From Xenorhabdus yunnanensis (GTDB lineage: Bacteria > Pseudomonadota > Gammaproteobacteria > Enterobacterales > Enterobacteriaceae): DNA of 64,000 nt. This document shows, piece after piece, positions 1 through 8,869 of this stretch. The stretch covers positions 1 to 64,000 of the forward strand of contig NZ_JAQRFI010000018.1 in assembly GCF_028598805.1 (NCBI RefSeq), in the 5' to 3' direction. Position 1 is the first letter of the stretch. Each line of letters opens with the position of its first letter. The position numbers and the translations under genes are program-made. The notes under the pieces are model-generated. The model was given only the letters and a program-made list of their open reading frames with translations. It made no database searches and had not been told where the DNA came from.

Positions 1-460
1 AGGACAAAAAATAATGTCAGGAGCACGACGGGATTTTGGGGGAGTCAGGGAGAGGCTGTCAATACGAGGTGACCCGTTCTGGTCGTTTGTCTAAATCATT
101 TATGCCCCAAAATGTGTTGCACACTACTCCTGTTAAAAAAGTTAAACTGGATGGGGTCACCTAGAAAATCTAATGACTAATTAAAAGAGTTAATAAGAAA
201 GACTCAACTAATTGGCTTTATGGTGCATAACCGAAACACAACGTAAGTTTGCACCATAGTAATGTGTTAAGTTAAGTCGGCTATTCGCTCAAAACTGCCC
301 GAGATTCTTTGAGCGGGCAGCATCTGCACAGTGTACTGACCGTTCGCCACGGGAATACCTGCTGCGCCAGACCAGTAATGGGTTAAGTAATCAAAGGTGC
401 ATGTAAATATAGTGGAAAACCCAGACCTTAATTAGCATTTTGTGTAGTTGCCAGTTCCCT
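1..460. other. Left edge, no supported gene
   Basis: A plus-strand frame is open from about position 15 to a stop at 162-164. It could be the end of a gene, but I recognise nothing in it. Two mutually exclusive 7-bp stems overlap at 287-320: 287-293 with 308-314, and 295-301 with 314-320. They lie downstream of the minus-strand gene ending at 461 and could serve as its 3' hairpin. No tRNA or attachment site was seen. Confidence 0.3.
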
Positions 461-1372
461 TTAATCTGAGCACTTTTTTAGGCTGATGCGCCAGTTATCA
501 CCAGACTGCACTTGGTATCTGGCAGCGAAGTTATCCATATTGAGTGCTACCGATACCTGTAGCAGGCTGTTGAGATACACCAAAGGTTGACCTTCAGGAA
601 CTTCACCAAAGCTGCTGACATATGGGGCTTTGCCTTCATACCGGATCTTATCCCCTTCACTTATTTTAATGCAGACCTTATCCCCTTTGTGAATACCTAC
701 CTTACTGACCTGGCTGTCATTGATATTACTCCAGACGTTACCAAACCGTACATCTAGAACTGGAATAGTACCCTTAAGAGTTCCATCCCTTTCAGCTACA
801 CCAGTCTGATAAGGGATCTTTACTACTTTATTTGGTAACAGCGGCCCCACCTGTTCATAGCTAATAATACCTGAAGCAAGTCGTGCCCCAGTATATGCGT
901 ATACATCACGTCCATGAAAAGTATATGATTTTTCAGAGCCAGGTACACGGTTGAACTTCTCGTCAATCTGACGTACAGATTCAATACCAAAGTGTTCAGC
1001 TACCAAGGTCAATGTTCCATTATCCGGTGAGACTATGTAATGACCACTCTGTGTCTTGAGAACCACTGAGCGCCTGTCAGTGCCCACTCCCGGATCCACC
1101 ACGCTTACAAAGACAGTCCCTTTGGGCCAGTATGGTAAAGTCTGGTAAAGGCGATATGAAGCTTCCCAAATATTATAAGGTGGAATTTCATGTGTTAGAT
1201 CATAAATAGGCTGGCTAGGATTCACCTTGAAAGATATCCCTTTCATAACCGATACTGCCCCATCTTTTAGGCCGAAATCTGTCTGAAACACCAGGGCTTC
1301 ATTGGCAACAGTAACCGTACTTACAAGAGCGAGAGAAAGACTCGCAGCCCGGAGAGTAGTTCGAATATCCAT
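461..1372 (-). CDS. Exported SAM hydroxide adenosyltransferase family protein (DUF62)
   Basis: The 303-residue product carries the signatures of the SAM hydroxide adenosyltransferase (SAM hydrolase, DUF62) family, whose characterised members split S-adenosylmethionine to adenosine and methionine. Visible motifs are TDFGLKDG near the N-terminus, DLTHEIPPYN, VVDPGVGTDRR and SPDNGTLTL, which supply the usual substrate-binding acidic residues. I chose the ATG at 1370-1372 because an AAGGA sequence lies 7 nt upstream; a longer frame to 1420 lacks one. The first ~24 residues form a hydrophobic leader ending in an AxA-like site, so the protein is probably exported. Most family members are cytoplasmic, so the leader is unusual. 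It stands alone, upstream of and divergent from the defence operon at 1915. The family call is solid; activity on SAM in the periplasm is not established. Confidence 0.8.
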   Translation of the reverse strand: MDIRTTLRAASLSLALVSTVTVANEALVFQTDFGLKDGAVSVMKGISFKVNPSQPIYDLTHEIPPYNIWEASYRLYQTLPYWPKGTVFVSVVDPGVGTDRRSVVLKTQSGHYIVSPDNGTLTLVAEHFGIESVRQIDEKFNRVPGSEKSYTFHGRDVYAYTGARLASGIISYEQVGPLLPNKVVKIPYQTGVAERDGTLKGTIPVLDVRFGNVWSNINDSQVSKVGIHKGDKVCIKISEGDKIRYEGKAPYVSSFGEVPEGQPLVYLNSLLQVSVALNMDNFAARYQVQSGDNWRISLKKCSD

Positions 1373-1914
1373 AACTGAATCCTTTTCATTTAATAACGGG
1401 AGACAAAATATACAGTTCATAGGGATTTTGGGAACAATGGAACAGTAAACACCTTTAAGCGTTCAATTTAAATAGCTAAAAATGATCTGTCAGTCGAAGT
1501 CAGAGATCTCACAATATATTTATTTCATTTTGGTACATTTGATGCCATACGGGGCGTCCATCTCATCAGATTAGGTCTAGCTCAGATCATCAATAGTGTC
1601 AGATCGAGTCTTATTTGGTAATCACATTGGTACAACTAACTCGCTTTTGCACCAAAATTTGTTAGTCCTATATAAGAGCAAGTTACTTGGGAGTGATTTC
1701 GTTATACCTGAACTAATGGATGCTCAAGATACAAAACTTGACTCTAGCGGGAGGTCTATTGCCTACAGATACTGAGTGTTCATAGCTTTGATACACCAAT
1801 ATTACCGAAGTCACACAGATAGAAGTTGTTTGTTGAATAATTATTAAACATCATTCACTTACAGCATAAAACTGGTAATATGTTATTAGTTTATCTAGGT
1901 GATAGAACGAGATA
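1373..1914. promoter_or_regulatory. Divergent intergenic region
   Basis: This AT-rich stretch separates the minus-strand SAM hydrolase-family gene from the plus-strand defence operon and must hold both promoters. I see no convincing paired -35/-10 boxes and no additional gene. The ribosome binding site before the ATG at 1915 is weak (GAG within the 12 preceding bases). Confidence 0.35.
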
Positions 1915-3048
1915 ATGCTCAAAATACGAATGCACAAAGCTGATAACGGTGACTGTGTTTCTATTGAAACGGAGTCTGAATTCATCTTAATTGACGGTGG
2001 CACTGCACAATCCTTTGATAACTGGAAAAAACAGATTGTTGGACAGGTTGATAAGATTGACTCGCTAATTGTCACTCACATCGATAACGACCATGTAAAT
2101 GGAATTATCAAGTTGTTGATTCATCCTGAGTGTCCAAGTATCGAACAGGTTTACTTTAATGGTGCAGAGCAACTATTTGGTCAACTTGCAGAAGATGGTC
2201 AAGTTGATCAGCGTGCAGACGTTAAGCTACAGGCCTTATCGGAAGAATGCTCTGATGTAGGCGATAAGGAACCAATTGGGTACTCTGAGGGCACGTCGTT
2301 GTCGTATGTGATTTCTAGCAATGGGATCAAGTGCAATGACGTAGTTGATGGTGAAGCTCTATACAGAGAGAAATGTGAGGGCTTTGACATTGGCTCTTTA
2401 AAATTCACTCTCATTGGTCCCGTGCACAGCTCTCTAAGTGAACTAAAGAGAATCTGGGAAGACAAGCTGGAAGAGCGGAACATCAGACCTCGGATTATAA
2501 GCAAGTCTTACTATGATGCATTTGAGCAGTACGCGAGCAATGTTAGAGAGCCAGTCCCTAACAATCACGAAATTTCATCCACAGAACAAAGCAGTATTCA
2601 GACGTTAGCTAACACACCTTTTGACGATGATGATTCACCAACAAACAGAAGCAGTTTTTCATTCTTAATTGAATCGGATGGTAAACGGATTCTCTACTTG
2701 GGTGATTGTCACTCTGAAGTAGTTACATCTTGGCTAGACCAGCAAGAACTAGAGAAAATCAAAGTTGATGTTGTAAAAATCTCGCACCACGGGAGTCAAA
2801 ACAACACCAGCTTAGAGTTGTTAAGACTCATTGAATGTAACAAGTACTTGATTAGTACAAATGGTAAATCCCACGGTCATCCAAACTTAGAAACACTAGC
2901 CAGAATTGCTCTCGTGAATGCCGACTTCGAGACTGAAATTTTCCTCAACTACGAGCTAGAAACGATACCTGATTGGTTTGTGACCGAGCTGAATGCAAGT
3001 TATCCATCAATAAAGTTACTAATGAACTCTTGCGAGGTTGAACTATGA
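1915..3048 (+). CDS. MBL-fold hydrolase, first gene of the Hachiman-like operon
   Basis: The 377-residue protein has a metallo-beta-lactamase fold of the ComEC/Rec2-like branch. The metal-binding signature is H55-x-D57-x-D59-H60, with an Asp where the classic HxHxDH has His; this variant is common in ComEC-type and defence-associated MBL proteins. LIDGG (residues 25-29) precedes it. Further metal or active-site motifs are LYLGD (D264) and ISHHGS (289-294). A ~70-residue acidic, Ser/Asn-rich insertion sits before the second half; a protease could act there, but that is inference. The stop overlaps the next start by 4 nt (ATGA at 3045-3048), so translation is coupled to the trypsin-like gene. 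AVAST type 1 systems pair an MBL protein with a trypsin-like protease, so this gene is most likely a nuclease effector of the operon. Nuclease activity is inferred; a phosphodiesterase is the alternative. Confidence 0.8.
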   Translation: MLKIRMHKADNGDCVSIETESEFILIDGGTAQSFDNWKKQIVGQVDKIDSLIVTHIDNDHVNGIIKLLIHPECPSIEQVYFNGAEQLFGQLAEDGQVDQRADVKLQALSEECSDVGDKEPIGYSEGTSLSYVISSNGIKCNDVVDGEALYREKCEGFDIGSLKFTLIGPVHSSLSELKRIWEDKLEERNIRPRIISKSYYDAFEQYASNVREPVPNNHEISSTEQSSIQTLANTPFDDDDSPTNRSSFSFLIESDGKRILYLGDCHSEVVTSWLDQQELEKIKVDVVKISHHGSQNNTSLELLRLIECNKYLISTNGKSHGHPNLETLARIALVNADFETEIFLNYELETIPDWFVTELNASYPSIKLLMNSCEVEL

Positions 3049-4493
3049 CAGTAGGGGCATTGGAAGAGTTTAAGCTCGATTCTATATATATCCTCCAGAC
3101 TTCATTTACTGGTGGTGGAACAAAGCGCGGGACGTGTTTTTCTATCGAACAGGATTTGCTACTAACGGCGAATCATGTCGTAAAGGATGCAACTTCAGTA
3201 AAAGTATTTTTAACGAGTGACTCTTTTGCAGAGGGACAGCATATTGAAGCTGAATGCATCTACAGCAATGTAGATCTCGACGTTGCAGTCCTGAAATTAC
3301 CAGATGGAACTACAACAAGTTCTTTGGGCTTGTATGCGACGAGCGTGAACTTGGATAGTGATGTGAAATCTTGCGGTTACCCAGTAGAAAAAGAACATTA
3401 TCCCGCTCCAATCAAAGTCAAAGTGACGAACACGTTTGAGCACATGACGAGCCGTGAATACAGCTTTGAGGTTTCACAATCTGACACGGTTAGTAAGTAC
3501 AGCGGTATGTCTGGCTCTCCAGTGATACATGATGGCCGTTGTTTAGGCATTTTGTTGGTTCAGCAGGGCGGTAATACTCTGTATGCGGTATCTGCGAAAG
3601 ACTTTCTAGGAGACGCGTCACTAAAGAAAATCGTTTATAATCATGGTGTAGAGATAACGGTTCAAGAGGGCATCGGTTATAAAGCTCCTGACTTTCCTGC
3701 ATCTCCATTTAAGTACTGTATTAACTGTAATGTAGGCCTTCCCAACATTAAAGGTATTGATATCGGCTTTACGATGGAGTGGTGGAATATCAGTGACTTT
3801 ACGGAGACTGTTTACGATTGGATTATCGATTACTGTTTATCACATAAGCAAAAAGCCAATTTTACTGGAGGAAGCAGAAGCCTATTCAAGTACGCGAGGT
3901 CTCACTATCCAACAGATGACTTAAATGCACTAGGTGATCTCTGTTTGCATATCGCGATCCGTGAGTCTTACTCGACAATTCCTGTGATGAACAAGGTTTT
4001 TGATGTAAATAATAAGACTTTTTCATGTACTCACGCCGTACTTAATTTTGACAGTATTGAGCTATGGATTGGAGCCTCCGCCGTCACAACTAACATTGAA
4101 GAAGCCGTTCAGTCAGCTATTGAACGTGTTGAATATATTATGGATATAAAATCACTTAAAAACAGACTGTTCACTCTCACCTCTGAAATAGATGAATCAT
4201 GGCCTCGTAAAGAGAAGCTACAAAGGCTAGCAAACTCAAGTCTGGAATTAGATGAAAGGTTTGACAAAATTATCATTCCTATATTCATTATGCATGATAG
4301 TGAACTGATTAAAAATTATGATAAAAGTAATTTCTTGAACTTGTTCAACGAGAAAGTTGCAAATTGTAGAGGGCTGTTGCAAGCAGGGTTTGATGAAGGC
4401 GTAATTGATTTGCTCGACTTAAGAGTATTTTATTTTCCAGTGTCAGATGTCAATGAAGTAAATGGTGCATTACTTGAGGAGCTAAACTCATGA
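3045..4493 (+). CDS. Trypsin-like protease fused to a HamA-like (DUF1837) domain
   Basis: The 482-residue protein has two parts. Residues 1-200 are a trypsin-like serine protease with a complete triad: H44 in TANHVV, D79 in DLDVAVL and S156 in GMSGSPV. Residues ~220-482 resemble the C-terminal DUF1837 domain of HamA, the nuclease subunit of Hachiman: a helical GGSRSLFKYA segment, LGDLCLHIAIRES, then HAVLNFDSIELWIGAS, a long helix and a final IPIFIMHDS strand. Canonical HamA carries a GESKF-like segment with catalytic Glu and Lys after ELWLG. Here it reads GASAV (A344, A346), so the nuclease site looks lost. No signal peptide is visible, so it should be cytoplasmic. Both neighbours overlap by 4 nt. 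I infer that the HamA fold acts as adaptor to the helicase while the protease is the switched effector, perhaps cleaving the MBL partner. The protease call is firm; the HamA call rests on motif resemblance and gene order. Confidence 0.75.
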   Translation: MTVGALEEFKLDSIYILQTSFTGGGTKRGTCFSIEQDLLLTANHVVKDATSVKVFLTSDSFAEGQHIEAECIYSNVDLDVAVLKLPDGTTTSSLGLYATSVNLDSDVKSCGYPVEKEHYPAPIKVKVTNTFEHMTSREYSFEVSQSDTVSKYSGMSGSPVIHDGRCLGILLVQQGGNTLYAVSAKDFLGDASLKKIVYNHGVEITVQEGIGYKAPDFPASPFKYCINCNVGLPNIKGIDIGFTMEWWNISDFTETVYDWIIDYCLSHKQKANFTGGSRSLFKYARSHYPTDDLNALGDLCLHIAIRESYSTIPVMNKVFDVNNKTFSCTHAVLNFDSIELWIGASAVTTNIEEAVQSAIERVEYIMDIKSLKNRLFTLTSEIDESWPRKEKLQRLANSSLELDERFDKIIIPIFIMHDSELIKNYDKSNFLNLFNEKVANCRGLLQAGFDEGVIDLLDLRVFYFPVSDVNEVNGALLEELNS

Positions 4494-6661
4494 GTGCTTG
4501 GTATCAAGATTCAAAGAATAAACTAAATGATCCATCATTCACTGAATGGGATAACTTTTTGATATCATTGATAAATAAATACAATGAACATTCCAATGAA
4601 TCATTGGTTCAAGATATTGTTATTAGGGCGTTGGAAAGAAAAGATGAAATGCCTTGTGGCTTTATTTTGGATCATATTTTGGGTGAGTTAGGTCTATATC
4701 CATACGTTGATAAAGAAAGTAACACATCAAAAGATAAGTTTAGACGTAGCATCTTCACTACTCCTCAAGATGAAGAGAAAACTTTTCATATCCGCCAAGC
4801 TGAAGTATTCCATAGAATAATGAGTGGTGAGAATGTTATTCTTAGTGCTCCGACTAGCTTTGGTAAAAGCCTCATAATTGAAGCGCTTGTTGCTAGCAAT
4901 GAATTCAACAATATCGTAATAGTTGTGCCAACGATTGCTCTAATTGATGAGTTGAAGAAAAAACTATTTAAGTATAGGGAACAATACAAAATAGTTACTC
5001 AGGTATCGCAGAAACCTAGCGAAAGGAATGTATTCATTCTTACTCAAGAACGGGTTTTGGAATATGGTGATTTGGATTCGGTCGATTTCTTTATCATTGA
5101 TGAGTTCTACAAACTTGCTCCAGTAAGTAAAGATGATGAAAGGTGTGACCGTTTAAACCTAGCATTTAGAGCGTTATATGCGAAATGCAAGCGATTCTAC
5201 ATGCTGGGTCCTAAGATTAACGGCTTGGTTTCTGGTATTGAAGATGAACTAAGATGTACGTTCCTTAAATTCGATTCGTACGCTACGGTTGCAACCAATG
5301 AATTTTACTATCCTCTCAAAACGACGGGGAAAGATGTTCTAGTCGATGAAGAGAGAGATGGGATATTGAATTCCATATTGACTTCAATAGGTAGAAAAGA
5401 ACAAACGGTAATTTACTGTAAGTCACCCAAACGAGTTAGTTCATTGATGTATCGTCTTTTGAGCGCAGGCCTGCTGACGGCAGATGATACAAATGACAAC
5501 CTTGCTACTTGGTTGGCTGAGAACTTCCACAGTGATTGGTCTTTGGTTGATGGAGTGAAACATGGTATCGCATATCATCATGCTCAGCTTCCAAGAGCAG
5601 TAGGTGCTTTAATAGTCGATCTATTTAATGAATCAAAAATCAATATTCTTGTTTGCACTTCCACGCTGATAGAGGGTGTGAATACTAACGCTAAGAATAT
5701 TGTTATATATGATGACTGCATCACAAAGAAAACAAAGCTAGATATGTTTACTTTTAACAACATATCTGGACGTTCGGGTAGAATGTTTGAGCACTTTGTT
5801 GGAAATGTATATATATTTGGCGATAAACCGCAAGTGGAGCTTCCGTTTATTGATATGCCCGTTGTAACTCAAAGTGAAAATGCATCAGAGTCTTTGTTAC
5901 TTCACCTAGGCGCAGATGTTAATGAAGAGAATAAAGGCAGAGTTAAGAAGTTCTATGATCAAAAAGTTCTTCCAATGCCATTACTGCTTAAGCACCAAGG
6001 TATTGACCCTAACCAATTGATAAAGTTAGCGGAAGAGCTAATAGAAAAATGTAATGCTTGGAATAGCTTGATGTGTTGGGATAGTATTTATCCAACATCC
6101 GTGGAGCTACGGCATTTGTCTAATATTTTGTTCAAGCATTTCAATATATCCTCTATGGGTGGCGGTACGGTTCGCTCTGCGAGTCAATTGCATAGGAAAT
6201 TATTAGATATAATAAACAAAGTTGATGATAAAGATTTAATTCTGCAGAATTATAGTTATTGGAATGGACGGGATAAATCTTATAGTGTCGATGATTCTGT
6301 TCAAGCAGTATTTAATTTCAAGAAAAATCTAGTCAACTATAATCTTCCTAAAATAATATATGCTATAAGTGATGTTCAGGAGGTGATATTTAAGAGGTTT
6401 GAATATCCTTTTGGTGACTATAAACCTTTTGCGGCCTCACTTGAGAACTTCTATTATCCAGCAGCAATAAACTCGTTGGAAGAGTTTGGGATACCAAATC
6501 AAGTGGCTAAGAAGTTTGTCGAGAATAATAAAAACAAAATTGCCGATATAGATAGCATAGACTCAGTAATTGACTTTTTGATTGCGTCAGATGAAAAATC
6601 ATATCCATACTTATCGGAGTATGAGTTAGGGTTTGTTAAGAAAGCACTATCCTATATGTAG
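4490..6661 (+). CDS. hamB: HamB-like superfamily 2 DEAD/DEAH helicase
   Basis: The 723-residue protein is an SF2 helicase. Motif I is APTSFGKS (residues 120-127), followed by a VVPTIALIDEL motif Ia. Motif II is D204-E-F-Y207, the DEFY variant typical of Hachiman HamB rather than DEAH. The second RecA lobe has VIYCKSPKRV, CTSTLIEGVNT (motif V) and GRSGRM (residues 427-432, motif VI). A long helical C-terminal part follows. HamB is the DNA-engaging sensor that holds HamA in check in Hachiman. The start overlaps the HamA-like stop by 4 nt (ATGA), fixing the order MBL, protease-HamA, HamB. Base composition of all three genes is clearly AT-richer than the ICE genes to the right, suggesting separate acquisition. 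Which HamB subtype it belongs to cannot be decided by eye. Confidence 0.8.
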   Translation: MSAWYQDSKNKLNDPSFTEWDNFLISLINKYNEHSNESLVQDIVIRALERKDEMPCGFILDHILGELGLYPYVDKESNTSKDKFRRSIFTTPQDEEKTFHIRQAEVFHRIMSGENVILSAPTSFGKSLIIEALVASNEFNNIVIVVPTIALIDELKKKLFKYREQYKIVTQVSQKPSERNVFILTQERVLEYGDLDSVDFFIIDEFYKLAPVSKDDERCDRLNLAFRALYAKCKRFYMLGPKINGLVSGIEDELRCTFLKFDSYATVATNEFYYPLKTTGKDVLVDEERDGILNSILTSIGRKEQTVIYCKSPKRVSSLMYRLLSAGLLTADDTNDNLATWLAENFHSDWSLVDGVKHGIAYHHAQLPRAVGALIVDLFNESKINILVCTSTLIEGVNTNAKNIVIYDDCITKKTKLDMFTFNNISGRSGRMFEHFVGNVYIFGDKPQVELPFIDMPVVTQSENASESLLLHLGADVNEENKGRVKKFYDQKVLPMPLLLKHQGIDPNQLIKLAEELIEKCNAWNSLMCWDSIYPTSVELRHLSNILFKHFNISSMGGGTVRSASQLHRKLLDIINKVDDKDLILQNYSYWNGRDKSYSVDDSVQAVFNFKKNLVNYNLPKIIYAISDVQEVIFKRFEYPFGDYKPFAASLENFYYPAAINSLEEFGIPNQVAKKFVENNKNKIADIDSIDSVIDFLIASDEKSYPYLSEYELGFVKKALSYM

Positions 6662-6679
6662 TTCGTAATCTATTCGATT

Positions 6680-6706
6680 TAGGTGGGCTGGCAAGTTGCC
6701 AGACCT
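6680..6706 (+). terminator. Hairpin after the defence operon
   Basis: About 20 nt past the HamB-like stop, CTGGC (6688-6692) pairs with GCCAG (6698-6702), flanked by AGGT/ACCT with a small bulge. A T-rich stretch follows, so it may be the operon terminator. Confidence 0.45.
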
Positions 6707-6761
6707 ACTTGTTACAATTTTACTACTGAGGCTATCTATATATCCAAGTTATTGAGAGTTT

Positions 6762-6800
6762 CATGATGCTATTGTTGATTTTCAGGACAATAGCATCATG
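6762..6800. repeat. Perfect 14-bp inverted repeat
   Basis: Arm 6762-6775 is the exact reverse complement of 6787-6800, with an 11-nt loop. It lies between the defence operon and the convergent recombinase gene. It could be a bidirectional terminator, although no clear T-run follows on either strand, or a protein-binding site. Confidence 0.55.
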
Positions 6801-6991
6801 TCTTGCCTTTTACCATCTGAGCTTTGACTTACTTTTTCTCATTAGAACTAACCAAACAAGGGTAAGCTCTGTAACTCATTTATGTCCAGAAGTGAGTTAG
6901 CGGTAACATATGAATAATCGCCTAAGATTCAAGGTTGCTTTGCTCATATTCCAATGACCAGAGCAGCAGACCGTGTGTGCTCCAATACAAC

Positions 6992-7909
6992 TTATTCGCC
7001 CTCAATATTCTGGTAATACACCTGCTTAATATAACGTCCGCGCCCGTCACCATGCCCTAAATCCATCGACACCAGCGCCAGCGCTTCCCGCTCGCTGAAT
7101 CCTTGCGCTATATAATGCTCCCCGGATTGCTGAGCAAAATGATAACGCATACTGTGTGGCGCTTTATTGCCGTGCAGTCCCGCACTTCTGACAATATAGC
7201 GGTAACGGTCGATAGCCTGAGTAATAGTCGGTTTATCAATCAGTTTGCCGCTATGCCCTGCCTGCTCCCGCTCGGCGTAGGCAATGGCATGTTGCAGGGC
7301 TTCCCGATCCAGTATGACCGTCTGCCTCGGTCGCCCGCCTTTGGTGCCAAACACCACCCACACGGAGGGATGCCCGTTTTCCAGCGCTTTCTTCCAGGTC
7401 GCTAACGATTTGTAGGCTTCGACCGCTTCTTTGGTGCGCAGCCCCAGCACATAAGCCAGTTGCATCACCGCTGCCACGCTCCGGTCTTTTTGCTCCACCT
7501 GCTGAAAAATGTCCCGGAATGCAGCCGGTGTCAGCGCAATTTTTGTTCCCTTGCGGCTCGTCTCAGCGATACCCAATGCCCGGTTACTCAGACGGTCATT
7601 CTCGGGATCAGCCAGCTTGTGCTTTCCGGCCTGCGTTAAAATGGCTCGCAGCACCGACATTTCATTTTGCAGTGTCCGGTGACTGATATTGTTGACTTTG
7701 CGCTCAGCCATATAGCGCTCAATATATTTCACCTTCAGACTGTCCATTTGCCGGAGTTTGATGCCATTGTTTTTCAAATAATCAAGGAACTGCCGGGCCA
7801 TACGCTCACGATCCGCCACCGTAACAAAACTTCCGCCCGCCTGTCGGGCATGCGTGATAAAGGCTTTTCTGAACTGCTCAACCTTTGAACGTGTCGATCC
7901 CTGCGCCAT
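6992..7909 (-). CDS. ICE-type tyrosine recombinase (integrase domain protein)
   Basis: The 305-residue protein is a tyrosine recombinase. An N-terminal SAM-like core-binding domain covers residues ~10-110. The catalytic domain has Arg in LGLRTKEA, HSMRY (HxxR), LGHGDGRG and a terminal Tyr pair in KQVYYQN, so all active-site residues appear present. It resembles the integrase-domain proteins carried as accessory genes in SPI-7/PFGI-1-class ICEs more than the long element integrases next to a tRNA. It could catalyse excision or a local inversion; no attachment site or tRNA is seen next to it. The ATG at 7909 is kept. It is convergent with the defence operon on its left. Confidence 0.8.
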   Translation of the reverse strand: MAQGSTRSKVEQFRKAFITHARQAGGSFVTVADRERMARQFLDYLKNNGIKLRQMDSLKVKYIERYMAERKVNNISHRTLQNEMSVLRAILTQAGKHKLADPENDRLSNRALGIAETSRKGTKIALTPAAFRDIFQQVEQKDRSVAAVMQLAYVLGLRTKEAVEAYKSLATWKKALENGHPSVWVVFGTKGGRPRQTVILDREALQHAIAYAEREQAGHSGKLIDKPTITQAIDRYRYIVRSAGLHGNKAPHSMRYHFAQQSGEHYIAQGFSEREALALVSMDLGHGDGRGRYIKQVYYQNIEGE

Positions 7910-8869
7910 TCCCGCCTCTCTTGCTACTTTTTCATTTTTAGTCGTTTTTAAAACAATTCCCTGCGTGTCGGTTCAGATTCACCGTTCCGTGGTGCGTCAG
8001 ACAATGTGTAGCAGGGCGGGATTGTGTTGAGTTATTGCAGGAGCTCGCGACGTGCTCAGCACAGCGATGACATGCTCCCCGTTCAGGGCCTGATCAGTTC
8101 AGGATAAACGCCTCATTATCTTGACGTGATTCATTTCTCCTTAATTTTTACTGCATCAGCCTGCAATCAGGCAGTGGGTTGAAAATCCGATAGGACAATC
8201 GTTTATCCATCAGACAACAGGGTGGTTAATAGTCTGTTTTACGTGGTTTCACTGAGTAATGTGGGATTCAAATCGGTCATAAAGCCAGACCGGATGGGCT
8301 ATGGACGTTTGCCGCTTTGCGGCGTCACTTGGTAAACGCTGCGCTTTAACACAAGTGACGCCGCGCAATATTCGGGACGTTTATCGTGATAAATGCAAAA
8401 TGTGGGTGAATGTTGTACCGGTTAAAATGGTAACGTTCAGCCTGAGACAGAGAATGTTCTGCCCTGTTGTGTGGGTAGCCGGTGGCGAATAACACCGGTA
8501 AACTTTCATCACCAACCGTGGGTTATTGGTCTGATGATATCTGCTTCCAAAAGTGCGCAGATGTACCGCATTGCATGCACTCCCTTTCAGGCTACGGGAG
8601 TTTTTACTTCGCCGCTTAACGCTGATCCTTACAGGCAATGGATCATTAGTAACAGTTAATACCTTATCGATTAGGTTGAGCGGGGTCAAATTTTTGTTTG
8701 ATGATGAATTGTGGGGAAAATATCATTATTTTCATGATAAACAATGGTATTTTCCTCTGTTTATAACTTAGACAGGCTTGTGAGATGCCCGAGTCCTTAT
8801 ACCACTACACTGATAGCACCGTCATAGCGAAGTGATAATCACGTGGTAATAAGATTTGATCCCCTCTAA
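7910..8869. other. Long gap with hairpins and a possible decayed phage-type gene
   Basis: No convincing coding region spans these 960 nt. Visible structure includes a 5-bp hairpin at 8159-8172 and a perfect 13-bp inverted repeat at 8319-8331/8352-8364. On the minus strand from about 8689 to 8381 is a stretch of unbroken frame next to short peptides. Its look reminds me of ash/Icd-type phage-derived reading frames, but I cannot support a gene. It separates the recombinase from the CDI cassettes. Confidence 0.3.
8319..8364. repeat. Perfect 13-bp inverted repeat, 20-nt loop
   Basis: GCGGCGTCACTTG at 8319-8331 is the reverse complement of 8352-8364. It lies in noncoding DNA with no T-run, so it is more likely a binding site or RNA hairpin than an intrinsic terminator. 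Confidence 0.55.

Noticed and set aside
1-164. Possible gene end at the window start
   Set aside because: Only about 50 codons are visible, with no recognisable motif and no start in view.
7103-7405. 100-codon plus-strand frame over the recombinase
   Set aside because: It is antisense to the tyrosine recombinase, which has a complete catalytic set.
8381-8689. 102-codon minus-strand frame
   Set aside because: It lacks a ribosome binding site and a recognisable domain. It faintly recalls phage ash/Icd-type sequences, but this is not enough to call a gene.
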